Shown in pieces: positions 24,457 through 32,647 of a DNA stretch of 64,000 nucleotides. Numbering within the stretch: position 1 is the stretch's first letter; every line of letters begins with the position of its first letter. Made by a program: the position numbers and the translations under genes. The stretch spans positions 1 through 64,000 of the forward strand of contig JAFVCA010000027.1 of assembly GCA_017479705.1 (NCBI GenBank), in the 5' to 3' direction. Source of the stretch: Bacteroidales bacterium. GTDB lineage: Bacteria; Bacteroidota; Bacteroidia; Bacteroidales; P3. The notes beneath the pieces are model-generated. The model saw only the letters and a program-made list of their open reading frames with translations. It was not told the DNA's origin and did not search any database.

Positions 24457-26289
24457 ATGCACGACATCTGGCGCGTATTCCGATACCTCAAGTTCTACCC
24501 CTGGAACATCGCGGGCAACCTTGTCTTCAACATGCTGGCCGTCTTCTTCAACCTTTTCACCTTTGTCACCATCGTCCCCTTTGTCGAGCTGCTTTTTGGC
24601 TCCTCCTCCCCTGCCGGTTCTCTCCCGCCCTTCTCCCTGAGCCAGGAATACCTCTCCCTCTACATGACCTACTCCCTCGCCGCCCTCAAGGCGCAACACG
24701 GCCTCTGGCCCTGCCTGGTAGGCTTTGCCCTTGTCTACCTTGCCTTCTCCTTCCTCTCCAACCTTTGCCGCTATGCCGCCCAATACGTCATAGGCCCCAT
24801 GCGCAACGGCATCGTCATGCGGCTCCGCAACGACCTCTACCACAAAATCACCATCCTCCCCGTCTCCTACTTCAACGCCCGCCGTCGCGGCGACATCATC
24901 AGCCGCATGTCCAATGACCTTTCCGACATCGAGTGGGGTGTCCTCACCTCCATCATCTCCCTTGGCAAGGACCCCGTCAACATCCTCGTCTTTGCCGCCG
25001 TGCTCATCTTCATCAGTCCTCGCCTATTCCTCTACTTCCTTATTGTCATGCCCTTATCCGTGTGGCTCATCGGTCGCATAGGGCGCAGTCTGCGCCGCTC
25101 CTCCACCAAGGGCCAGGCCGAACTGGGACACCTCTTTGCCGTCCTCGAAGAGTCCCTTGCCGGCATCCGCACCATCAAATCCTTCGGACAAGAGCAGCGC
25201 AGCGCCCGCACCTTCGACCAAGCCAACGAGGCCTACACACGCCGTTCCATCCAGGTGGCCACACGCCGCGAGCTCAGCAGCCCCCTCTCCGAAGTCCTCC
25301 TCACCGTTGGCCTTGTCTTCATCCTCATCCTTGGCGGCATCGCCGTCCTGCAAGGCGAGCTCCTCTCCTCCGTCTTCATCCTTTTCGTCATCCTCTTTGC
25401 GCGCCTCATACCCCCTGTGCAGTCCATCGTCCGCGTCTACAACAACCTCCAGAAAGCCAATGCCGCCGCAGCCCGCATCTTCGAAATCATGGATGCCGAC
25501 GAGACCATCCTTGAAAAACCCAACGCCACCACCCTCACAGCCTTCCACCACAGCATCGACTACCGCGACGTCTCCTTCGCCTACCGCACCGACGCCGACG
25601 CCGAGCCCGTCTACGTGCTCCGCAACATCAACCTCACCATCCCCTGCGGCAGCACCGTCGCCATCGTCGGCCCCTCCGGCGCCGGCAAGACCACCCTCGT
25701 CGACCTCCTCCCCCGCTTCTACGACAGCACCGACGGACAGATACTCATCGACGGCACACCCATCACCGACCTCAACATCAACAGCCTCCGGGCGCAGATA
25801 GGCCTCGTCTCGCAGGACTGCATCCTCTTCAACGACACCGTGGCCAACAACATAGCCTTCGGCCACTCCGACTACAGCCTCGACGCCGTGCGGCACGCCG
25901 CCACCATCGCCCACGCCGACGAATTCATCAACCAGCTGGCCGACGGCTACAACACCAACATCGGCGACAGCGGCATCACCCTCAGCGGCGGCCAGCGCCA
26001 ACGCCTCAGCATTGCCCGCGCCGTTCTCAAAAACCCGCCCATCCTCATCCTCGACGAGGCCACCTCCGCCCTCGACACCGAGAGCGAGCTCGCCGTGCAG
26101 CAAGCCCTCAGCGGCCTCATGCAGGGGCGCACCTGCATCATCATCGCCCACCGCCTCTCCACCATCCGCCACGCCGACCACATCATCGTCATGGACCGCG
26201 GCATCATCGCCGAGCAAGGCACCCACCAGCAGCTCCTCGCCCGCGGCGGCCTATACAAAAAACTCGTCGACATGCAAACCTTCCACTAA
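24457..26289 (+). CDS. MsbA-like ABC exporter (fused membrane and ATPase domains)
   Basis: 610 residues: six transmembrane helices in the first ~330 residues, then an ATPase domain with Walker A G-P-S-G-A-G-K-T-T-L, signature L-S-G-G-Q-R-Q-R-L-S-I-A-R-A, Walker B I-L-I-L-D-E-A-T-S-A-L-D and H-loop I-I-A-H-R-L-S-T-I. This half-transporter dimerises in the inner membrane and exports lipids or hydrophobic molecules; MsbA-like lipid A flipping is possible. No C39 peptidase domain is present, so it is not a standard bacteriocin exporter, although it lies 225 bases upstream of a short peptide gene that has its own promoter. Confidence 0.9.
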   Translation: MHDIWRVFRYLKFYPWNIAGNLVFNMLAVFFNLFTFVTIVPFVELLFGSSSPAGSLPPFSLSQEYLSLYMTYSLAALKAQHGLWPCLVGFALVYLAFSFLSNLCRYAAQYVIGPMRNGIVMRLRNDLYHKITILPVSYFNARRRGDIISRMSNDLSDIEWGVLTSIISLGKDPVNILVFAAVLIFISPRLFLYFLIVMPLSVWLIGRIGRSLRRSSTKGQAELGHLFAVLEESLAGIRTIKSFGQEQRSARTFDQANEAYTRRSIQVATRRELSSPLSEVLLTVGLVFILILGGIAVLQGELLSSVFILFVILFARLIPPVQSIVRVYNNLQKANAAAARIFEIMDADETILEKPNATTLTAFHHSIDYRDVSFAYRTDADAEPVYVLRNINLTIPCGSTVAIVGPSGAGKTTLVDLLPRFYDSTDGQILIDGTPITDLNINSLRAQIGLVSQDCILFNDTVANNIAFGHSDYSLDAVRHAATIAHADEFINQLADGYNTNIGDSGITLSGGQRQRLSIARAVLKNPPILILDEATSALDTESELAVQQALSGLMQGRTCIIIAHRLSTIRHADHIIVMDRGIIAEQGTHQQLLARGGLYKKLVDMQTFH

Positions 26290-26364
26290 CCCTCTATCCC
26301 CCTCTATCCCCTCTATTTCCCCACCCCTTCAGCCAGCAAATATCAACTATTTTCTGCCATTTCC

Positions 26365-26394
26365 TTTGCAATTGCAGAAAAAGTCGTATATTTG
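26365..26394 (+). promoter_or_regulatory. Promoter for peptide-lipoprotein module 1
   Basis: TTTG at 26365-26368 and TATATTTG at 26387-26394 with an 18-base spacer. Transcription would start near 26400, leaving a ~115-base AT-rich leader before the peptide ATG. Confidence 0.65.
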
Positions 26395-26514
26395 CCATGT
26401 TTAAAGAAATCGGAAAAAATCTTTATATACAATATTATCAAACACTTACAACTATTGTTATACCATTTTTATAACATAGATTTTATATTTTATTAACAAA
26501 CACCAATAATTGAA

Positions 26515-26685
26515 ATGAAAAAAACGAACAAAAAAATGTACTCTCAGCCCCTCGTCGAGGTGCTGGATGCCCGTGTTGAAAAAGGCTTCGAAGGCAGCAC
26601 TACTCCCATCGACCCCGCAAACGGTGCTCAAATCATGAACAACCTCTCTGATGGCGGCGACATCAACGATGCCAACTGGGGTTGA
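26515..26685 (+). CDS. Short conserved peptide 1 (R-V-E-x-G-F family)
   Basis: 56 residues with no signal peptide or membrane segment. A lysine-rich start is followed by Q-P-L-V-E-V-L-D-A-R-V-E-K-G-F-E-G-S, then a variable tail rich in D, N and G ending in D-A-N-W-G. The same motif occurs in peptides 2 and 3 (58456 and 60583), each also just upstream of a fimbrillin-like lipoprotein gene. Codons of the conserved block differ from peptide 2 almost only at synonymous positions. The lipoprotein gene begins 51 bases downstream. The conserved-head, variable-tail design recalls precursor peptides, but no modifying enzyme is nearby. Function unknown. Confidence 0.7.
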   Translation: MKKTNKKMYSQPLVEVLDARVEKGFEGSTTPIDPANGAQIMNNLSDGGDINDANWG

Positions 26686-26736
26686 TCCCATCCAAATTAA
26701 ATGTAACTATTAACCACTAAAGAACCAAAAACAGCA

Positions 26737-28236
26737 ATGAAGAAAACATCCTTCTATCTCATCGCGCTCGCTTCGCTGAGCCTTATCACCGTCTCCTGCT
26801 CCAAGGAGAAAACCGGCAACGCACCCCAGTTCACCGCTGCCATGTCCACCGACGCAAAGGTAGCCTACGACGGCACCGACCTCTATTGGGAAGCTGGTGA
26901 CCAAGTAGCCATCTTCGGCACCGGCGACGCCCAAGGCACCGCCTACACCGTCACCCCCGCCGCTGCCAAGTCCCGCAACGCCACCCTCGACGTTACCAAC
27001 CCTGAATCCAACCTTGGCGATGCCCCCTACACCGCCATCTACCCCGCCGACCTTGCCACTGCCTCCAACGTCATGACCCTCCCCAAGGTGCAGACCTCCA
27101 ACGGCGGCGCGCTCGTCACGCTCCCCCTCTATGCCGAGTCCGCTACCACGGCCCTGCAGTTCTACAGCCCTTGCAGCGTGCTGAAACTGAAACTCACCAA
27201 GGCCAACACCTCCATCTCCAAAATCCAAATCATCGCCGACCAGTACCTCAATGGCGACTTCACCGTCTCCATGAATGAAGGGGCTGCCGCGATGGCCGTC
27301 AACACCGCAGCTTCCAACCACACCAAGGTGACCACCCTCGCCCTTGCCAACAATGTTGACATCACCAGCGAGCACATCTTCTACATCTACCTGCCCGCCA
27401 ACACCTACAACTACTTCCAAGTGAAGCTGTACGATGCCGACAGCAACATCTTCACCCGCACCACCACCTCCGGCATCACCTTCCAGGCCCACAAGTTCCA
27501 CACCCTGACCCTGGGTGAGAACACCATCAACTTCCACCCTGGCGACCTCACCGGCAAGTTCACCATCAATAGCAGCGGCCGCAAAGTGTCCTTCTCCAAA
27601 GGCAATGTTGTCAAGGACGGAAGCAACTACAAATTTGCCGACTATCAATACTATGCAACTACTGGTTTCGACGACCACCTGCCCTGGAACAGCAACGGCA
27701 GTGCCACTACGATGAGCACGGCCTATGCCAGCAACCTCACCAATGGCGGCACCGCCACATGGTTCGCACTCACTTATGCTCAATGGAATCATATGCTCAA
27801 CAGCCGCAATATGACCATGCGTTGGGCCGGTGTTTCCATCACTACGCACAACAACATTACCCGCCACGGCTTGCTGATTTTCCCGGACAATTTCAGCTGG
27901 CCTCTTGAGGATAACCGCAAACCCACAGCGAATTCCTTTGGTAACAGCGGCAACAGCTGGAACAGCAACGTCACCTATTCCTATGAAGAGTGGCGCACCC
28001 TCGAAGATGCAGGTTGCGTCTTCCTGCCCGCAGCCGGCCGCCGTCTTACACAAGAGTCTACCACAATTAACCGTTTAAACAATACCGGCTACTATTGGAC
28101 CCCTGATTATAACCACGGGAGGGGCATTTCCTTCTGCTTTGGCTTGTTAGAAGGCTCCACCAGCTATGGCAGAAAGTCCTTTGGCCTCTCAACCACTGAC
28201 CCGTTGACCATCCGCTTTGTCAAGGACGCCCAGTAA
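26737..28236 (+). CDS. Fimbrillin-like lipoprotein 1
   Basis: 499 residues. Lipoprotein signal with lipid cysteine at residue 21 (I-T-V-S-C-S-K). The mature N-terminal half opens like fimbrillin/Mfa-type proteins (V-A-Y-D-G-T-D-L-Y-W-E-A-G-D-Q-V-A-I-F). The C-terminal half begins G-K-F-T-I-N-S-S-G-R-K-V-S-F-S-K-G-N-V and contains E-D-A-G-C-V-F-L-P-A-A-G-R, a domain shared with lipoproteins 2 and 3. It is likely surface-exposed, adhesive or structural (inferred). This copy lacks the W-I-D-L-F-G-W block seen in the other two. A strong terminator follows. Confidence 0.75.
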   Translation: MKKTSFYLIALASLSLITVSCSKEKTGNAPQFTAAMSTDAKVAYDGTDLYWEAGDQVAIFGTGDAQGTAYTVTPAAAKSRNATLDVTNPESNLGDAPYTAIYPADLATASNVMTLPKVQTSNGGALVTLPLYAESATTALQFYSPCSVLKLKLTKANTSISKIQIIADQYLNGDFTVSMNEGAAAMAVNTAASNHTKVTTLALANNVDITSEHIFYIYLPANTYNYFQVKLYDADSNIFTRTTTSGITFQAHKFHTLTLGENTINFHPGDLTGKFTINSSGRKVSFSKGNVVKDGSNYKFADYQYYATTGFDDHLPWNSNGSATTMSTAYASNLTNGGTATWFALTYAQWNHMLNSRNMTMRWAGVSITTHNNITRHGLLIFPDNFSWPLEDNRKPTANSFGNSGNSWNSNVTYSYEEWRTLEDAGCVFLPAAGRRLTQESTTINRLNNTGYYWTPDYNHGRGISFCFGLLEGSTSYGRKSFGLSTTDPLTIRFVKDAQ

Positions 28237-28258
28237 TCTGCCGTTCTTATCCTATAAG

Positions 28259-28295
28259 CAAAAAAGCGTCCCACCGGGTGGGACGCTTTTTTTTG
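28259..28295 (+). terminator. Terminator after lipoprotein 1
   Basis: A strong GC-rich hairpin (AGCGTCCCA pairing with TGGGACGCT) is flanked by A on the left and followed by eight T residues. Confidence 0.9.
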
Positions 28296-28348
28296 TAGTT
28301 CCATGACGCTCAATGCCGTAAGCCCTTTGATCCCGTCCTCCGCCAGCG

Positions 28349-28483
28349 CAGCGTCGCTCTCCCTTCGCTCCTTGACAATCATGCTGCAACCATTTAGCCC
28401 TCATTTGTCCCCTTTTTTGAGGGCAAAATGAGGGCTAAGAACAAAACAGGAATTTCTTACAAAGCGAAGGGAGACCGACGCTG
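28349..28483. repeat. Nested palindrome, possible small mobile repeat
   Basis: 21-base arms (28349-28369 and 28463-28483) are inverted repeats with one mismatch. Inside is a second inverted repeat (28394-28407 and 28424-28438). The ~135-base structure could fold into one long hairpin. It may be a MITE-like element or a convergent terminator for the minus-strand gene. Confidence 0.5.
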
Positions 28484-28517
28484 ATCCCCCTTCACACTGA
28501 TACAGCAGCCTGTAGGC

Positions 28518-29345
28518 CTACCACACGTAGCCTAACGACAGCACCATCTGCACCTTGCTGCCGGGCAGGAAGTAGTTGGCCGTGCCGGTACCGTTGGCAA
28601 GGTTCAGGTTCACCACGCCGTTGGGGTACTCGCTCAGGTCGGCCTCGCCATCCTTGCCAAAGAGGGAGAGGATGCTGAGCGTGTAGAAGCAATATTGCAG
28701 CCGCGCCCCGCAGAAGAGCTGGTCGCTGAACCAGTACTTGGCCCCCACGTTGGCGTCGAAATGGAAGTTCATCAGCCCCATAAAAAGGTTCTCGAAGGCG
28801 TCGAAGCGGCTGGACTTGGCCGCAGCCAAGTCCATGGGTTTGCCGTCGTAGCGCACTTTGCTTTTCAGCTGCGGGGCCAAGGAGACGCCCAAGCCGGCAC
28901 TGAGGGAGAACTGGTCGTTGATGGAGTAGCTGAGGAAGGGGTTGAAATGGAGCAGTATGCGCTGGGCGGTGTACTTCACTTCGTGTTGTTCAGTCTTGCC
29001 GTCGCGCTCAACGCTCACCGTGCCGCTGAAAGGGTTGATGCTGTAGTAGACGGTGGCATAGTTGCCGAACTCGATGGTGCGGTTGTGGCGCGTCTCGTAG
29101 CCATAGAAAAGGCCGGCGCTGAAGCCCACGTTGTTGTCGATGGTGCCTTTGGTGCTGAGGCTCTGCTCCGTCCCGGTGGGGCCTGTGGCAGTGATGCCCA
29201 CGCCCATCTGCTGGGCGCAGTAGGAGGGTGTGAGGCTGAGGCCGAACTGGCGCTCGCCGTCGCCGGGCACATAGATGTAGCGGATTTGAGCATCCACCTG
29301 CTGCAAACACGCAGCCAAAAACAAAAAAAGTACGATTTTCTTCAT
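28518..29345 (-). CDS. Outer-membrane beta-barrel protein
   Basis: 275 residues with a signal peptide (K-K-I-V-L-F-L-F-L-A-A-C to V-D-A-Q), then repeated amphipathic strands (F-G-L-S-L-T-P-S-Y, F-S-A-G-L-F-Y-G-Y, F-S-L-S-A-G-L-G-V-S-L, K-Y-W-F-S-D-Q-L-F-C-G-A-R-L-Q-Y). It ends with M-V-L-S-L-G-Y-V-W, a typical terminal aromatic strand. It resembles 8-10-stranded PorT/OmpX-like barrels. No ligand can be inferred. AT-rich repeats occupy the spacer upstream. Confidence 0.75.
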   Translation of the reverse strand: MKKIVLFLFLAACLQQVDAQIRYIYVPGDGERQFGLSLTPSYCAQQMGVGITATGPTGTEQSLSTKGTIDNNVGFSAGLFYGYETRHNRTIEFGNYATVYYSINPFSGTVSVERDGKTEQHEVKYTAQRILLHFNPFLSYSINDQFSLSAGLGVSLAPQLKSKVRYDGKPMDLAAAKSSRFDAFENLFMGLMNFHFDANVGAKYWFSDQLFCGARLQYCFYTLSILSLFGKDGEADLSEYPNGVVNLNLANGTGTANYFLPGSKVQMVLSLGYVW

Positions 29346-29357
29346 AACTTTGAGAAG

Positions 29358-29421
29358 GTGTTAATGTGTTAATGTGTTAATTCGTGAGTCGTGTTTCAAT
29401 TTTCACTTTTCAATTTTCAAT
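29358..29421. repeat. AT-rich interspersed spacer repeat, copy 1
   Basis: Contains GTGTTAATGTGTTAATTCG then GTGAGTCGTGTTTCAATTTTC. It recurs almost identically at 29566-29632 and in variant form near 34150-34200 and, in opposite orientation, 42120-42192. Shorter TTTTCAATTTTC runs occur near 32350, 40950 and 63285. Confidence 0.7.
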
Positions 29422-29438
29422 TTATTATTATTCCTTGT

Positions 29439-29530
29439 AGCGTCTCTCCAAGACGCATACAGAAATGATTTTCAGTCACCCCACACTGCGTTCCTTGTGT
29501 GGGGTTAATAAGATTATGCCTCTTCGAGGC
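29439..29530 (-). repeat. Multi-hairpin interspersed element, copy A
   Basis: Three hairpins in order: GCGTCTC/AAGACGC, CCCCACAC/GTGTGGGG, GCCTC/GAGGC. Short form of the element, oriented opposite to copies B-D. It is embedded between two AT-rich repeat copies, and no terminal repeats were found. Confidence 0.65.
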
Positions 29531-29565
29531 ATCTTCGCGGTAATTGCGGATAATCATCTTTGTGA

Positions 29566-29632
29566 ATGTGTTAATGTGCTAATGTGTTAATTCGTGAGTC
29601 GTGTTTCAATTTTCAATTTTCAATTTTCACTT
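29566..29632. repeat. AT-rich interspersed spacer repeat, copy 2
   Basis: Nearly identical to 29358-29421; ends directly at the stop codon of the M48 gene. Confidence 0.7.
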
Positions 29633-32347
29633 TCAAGGGACTATTCCTATTCCTAACTTGAGGGTGAGGATGTTGGAGAGGACGGCATCGGGGTAGTGGA
29701 GGAATTGGCGGGTGTCGGTTTCGAAGCCGAAGGTCTTGGACAGACCGTAGGTGTAGGCATAGTCAATCTGGTAGTTGAGCAGGAGGTGGCGGTGGAAGAT
29801 ATAGTTGCGGCCTATGCCGAAATGGATGCCGTAGGTGTTGCCGCCATCGCCGCCACCGGGGAGGGAGAAATGCACCGCATGGGCCCCGATATCGAAATAG
29901 TAGCCTAACGGGGCAAAATGGCTGTTCTTGTAGATGCGCACCTCGAGGCCGAGGGTGAGCATATTGCGTGAGCTGACGTCTATGGAGTCGAAAATGCTGA
30001 TGCTGTTTCCCACCTGGCGGGGCACGAGGTAGGCGACTGTCACATCAGGATAGGCAGCCTGGTAGCGTGCCGTGGCGGCGATGGAGAGGCTGCGCTTCAG
30101 CGCAAATTCGGCCGAAGCCCAAGGGGTGAAGGCCACATAATGCCCCTGCTTGAAAGGCTGTTTCCCGCTCAGACCCATGTTGACACCCGCCGCCAAGGCA
30201 AAGCGGTGACCCATAAAGCCGACGGGGTCGCGCCGTGCGGGACGGAGCACACGGCTGTAGGTGTCATGGAGCATGGCATCGATGAGGGCCGGATGGTCGG
30301 CCATCTTGTAGGTGTAGGCCTGGCGGGTGAGCATGGTGCCCCGGCGGGCATCGGCCACAAGGGAGACCATGGTGGTGCGCTCCAAGCCCGTGAGGGCGGC
30401 GGCAATGACCATGGGGGCGAGGGGCACCAGGAGGGCGTAGGAGGGCGAGAGGGAGCCGCTCTGCCCCTCGTTGTTGAGGACGGCGGTCATGGTGAGGGTG
30501 GTGGCGCCGTAGCGGTCTAAGAGGCTGTCCATGGCGGGCTGCGTGAGGCGCAGGTGCGGGTAACGCCCCTTGGTGAGCCAGAACTCGTTCATCCACTCGC
30601 AGACGGTGAGGAAATCGTTGTACTGGGTGTCGGAAAGCATGGCGTGCATGCCTTGGTCGGAGAAGTCGACTGTGTGGCCGCCAAGGCGCGCCACGGTGGT
30701 GGCAATGCGGCGGCAGAGGTCCTCCTCGTGGGTGATGCTGCGGCTGGTGACGAGGTTGTCGCCGTGGTCCATAACCCAGTAGTTGGGGTTGAAGAGCAGC
30801 ATGGCGTGGGTGTCGGGTTGCAGGGCTTTCGGCTCCTCCGGCAGCGGGCCGTCGAGGTGGAGGTGCAGGGCGGCAAGGAGGGAGGTGTCGGCCATGAGGA
30901 GGTCGGTGAGGGCGTAGGCGGTGGGTGTTTGCCGGCTTTGGTTTTGGCGTTTCAGCCGGATGCGCTCATACTTGGTGAGGCCTTTGCGGGCGGCGGTATC
31001 GGGCTGTGGCGTGGAGAGGGCGGCAGCGTCGGGCGGCGTGGAGAGGAAGTCGGGCGAGGATTTGCCCAACGGATGACGGAGCAGCTGCATGAGGTGGTGG
31101 GCCATGGCGGGGAAACGGTCGTTGGCGGGGAAGCGGAGGTGGGCGCTCCAGGCGTTGTGGAGGGCGGCAAGGGTGAGCTGCTCGACGCCCGCCGTCTTGA
31201 GGGCGTAGCACACCTGCTGGCTCTCGCCTTGGGTCTTCAGATAGTTGTCGGCCATGATGTCGGCATTGTCGTTACAGCGGGCCACGGCGGCGCTGTAGAG
31301 GGCGCGGGCAAAGTAGAGGTTGAGGGTTTCGTCGTCGGGGTTGGTGCGGAGGAGGAGCCAGCTGTTGTAGAGGGCGCGGGCAAAATGGCCGTGGAGGAGG
31401 TCGTAGCGGATGCACTCCAGGCGCACGGTGTGGCGGAGGCTATAGAACTGCTCCGGAGTGGTGACGAGGAACTTCTGCCCACCGGTGTGGCCGGAGAGGG
31501 CCTGGGCGGTGTGGCGGCGACGGGTGAGGATGTTGGGGTGGGAGCTGTAGGTGTCGTCATCGTCGTCGCTGATGGTGATGGGGGCTACCGAGTCCAACCA
31601 GCAGCCGCGGAGGGCGTAGTAAGGCGTGTTGAAGAGGGTGGTGTCGAAGGGGATGTCGTCGAACGGAAGCTCGCCGTATTGGAGGATGTCGAAGACGCTT
31701 TCGGAGACCTCTTTCCAATAGGGGCTGGGGAGGTAGAAGAGTGCGATGCCGAGGGAGTCGGCCTCGGACTCCATCTCGCGGCTGCGGGCATGGTAGCGGA
31801 GGAGCCTTGCGGTCTGCTCGGCCTCGTCGTCGAGGTCGCGGCCTTCACGGCGTTCCCTTTTGCGGAGGAGGGTCTCCAGGCCGTGGGCACGGTAGTAGTG
31901 GATGATTTCGTGGGCAATGACGAAGGCCAGCTGCGCCTCGTTCTCTACCTGCGCCACAAGGCCGGCGTTGATGAAGATGATGCCCTGCGGCGTGGTGAAG
32001 GCGTTGGCCTGAGGGGCGGTGACGGTGTAGAAACGGAGCTCGGCCCGCAGGTCGGGATAGTCGCGGAGGAGGGTGTCGGCAATGCGTGCGGCAAGGGTGC
32101 TGACGGGGTCGCCATAGATGATGTGGCCGCTGGCCAGCATCTTGTTGATATGGTAGGAGGCTTCGAGGAGTTGCTGCCGGTTGCGCACACGCCGCCCGGC
32201 ATACTGCTCGGCACGCTGCTTGTCGGTTTGGTACAGCTGGTAGACGCTCTGTTTGAGGTCAGCGGGCACAGGACCACGGCTGCGAAGGGTCTGCGCGACA
32301 GAAAAGTTGAAGGCTACCAGTGCCAGAGTCAGAAGAAGGGGCTTCAT
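29633..32347 (-). CDS. Large secreted M48 metalloprotease with barrel-like C-terminus
   Basis: 904 residues. Signal peptide (M-K-P-L-L-L-T-L to S-V-A-Q); zinc protease motif H-E-I-I-H near residue 165 within F-V-I-A-H-E-I-I-H-Y-Y; third-ligand motif E-S-E-A-D-S-L-G about 50 residues later, so the M48 active site looks complete. A ~450-residue middle region has TPR-like helices and no recognised domain. The last ~200 residues alternate strands typical of an outer-membrane barrel (G-H-Y-V-A-F-T-P, L-T-L-G-L-E-V-R-I-Y, Y-G-I-H-F-G-I-G-R-N-Y-I-F) and end L-T-L-K-L-G-I-G-I-V-P. A BepA-like role in outer-membrane protein quality control with self-anchoring is a reasonable guess. Confidence 0.75.
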   Translation of the reverse strand: MKPLLLTLALVAFNFSVAQTLRSRGPVPADLKQSVYQLYQTDKQRAEQYAGRRVRNRQQLLEASYHINKMLASGHIIYGDPVSTLAARIADTLLRDYPDLRAELRFYTVTAPQANAFTTPQGIIFINAGLVAQVENEAQLAFVIAHEIIHYYRAHGLETLLRKRERREGRDLDDEAEQTARLLRYHARSREMESEADSLGIALFYLPSPYWKEVSESVFDILQYGELPFDDIPFDTTLFNTPYYALRGCWLDSVAPITISDDDDDTYSSHPNILTRRRHTAQALSGHTGGQKFLVTTPEQFYSLRHTVRLECIRYDLLHGHFARALYNSWLLLRTNPDDETLNLYFARALYSAAVARCNDNADIMADNYLKTQGESQQVCYALKTAGVEQLTLAALHNAWSAHLRFPANDRFPAMAHHLMQLLRHPLGKSSPDFLSTPPDAAALSTPQPDTAARKGLTKYERIRLKRQNQSRQTPTAYALTDLLMADTSLLAALHLHLDGPLPEEPKALQPDTHAMLLFNPNYWVMDHGDNLVTSRSITHEEDLCRRIATTVARLGGHTVDFSDQGMHAMLSDTQYNDFLTVCEWMNEFWLTKGRYPHLRLTQPAMDSLLDRYGATTLTMTAVLNNEGQSGSLSPSYALLVPLAPMVIAAALTGLERTTMVSLVADARRGTMLTRQAYTYKMADHPALIDAMLHDTYSRVLRPARRDPVGFMGHRFALAAGVNMGLSGKQPFKQGHYVAFTPWASAEFALKRSLSIAATARYQAAYPDVTVAYLVPRQVGNSISIFDSIDVSSRNMLTLGLEVRIYKNSHFAPLGYYFDIGAHAVHFSLPGGGDGGNTYGIHFGIGRNYIFHRHLLLNYQIDYAYTYGLSKTFGFETDTRQFLHYPDAVLSNILTLKLGIGIVP

Positions 32348-32416
32348 TTGAATTGAAAATTGAAAATTGAAATATTAAACAATACTCATTTAATTGAAGG
32401 GCTCTAATTTTGTATA

Positions 32417-32592
32417 TAACTGATTTTTGACAACCTCGAAGAGGTTGAATCCTATTAACCCCACACAAGGGATAGGGGTTGCGACCGAAAGGGAGCAACC
32501 CTCTATCCCGCAGTGTGGGGTCAGAAATGTCCCCCACATCTCAGCGTGTCGAAGACACGCGACATTGAGCCTATCTGCAAAAAATCAGTCAT
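32417..32592. repeat. Multi-hairpin element, copy B (long form, with terminal inverted repeats)
   Basis: Begins ACTGATTTTT and ends AAAAAATCAGT, perfect inverted ends. Inside: a CCTCGAAGAGG hairpin; a CCCCACAC/GTGTGGGG stem enclosing a second ~40-base stem (GGGATAG.../...CTATCCC); and a third hairpin near 32550. It lies between two minus-strand envelope genes. Confidence 0.75.
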
Positions 32593-32647
32593 ACTTTACA
32601 CTATAGCAAATTGAAATTGTTTGAGACGTGTTTTACTTTTCACTTGC

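Noticed and set aside
24457-26289. ABC transporter as a dedicated peptide exporter for peptide 1
   Set aside because: No C39 peptidase domain; the peptide has a separate promoter and the other two copies have no transporter beside them.
30554-32356. 600-codon plus-strand ORF opposite the M48 protease gene
   Set aside because: Mirror of a GC-rich gene; glycine/valine/glutamate-rich low-complexity translation and no start context.
32396-32600. Riboswitch upstream of an envelope gene
   Set aside because: The same multi-hairpin structure occurs in both orientations and downstream of genes, so it is a repeat element rather than a cis-regulatory leader.
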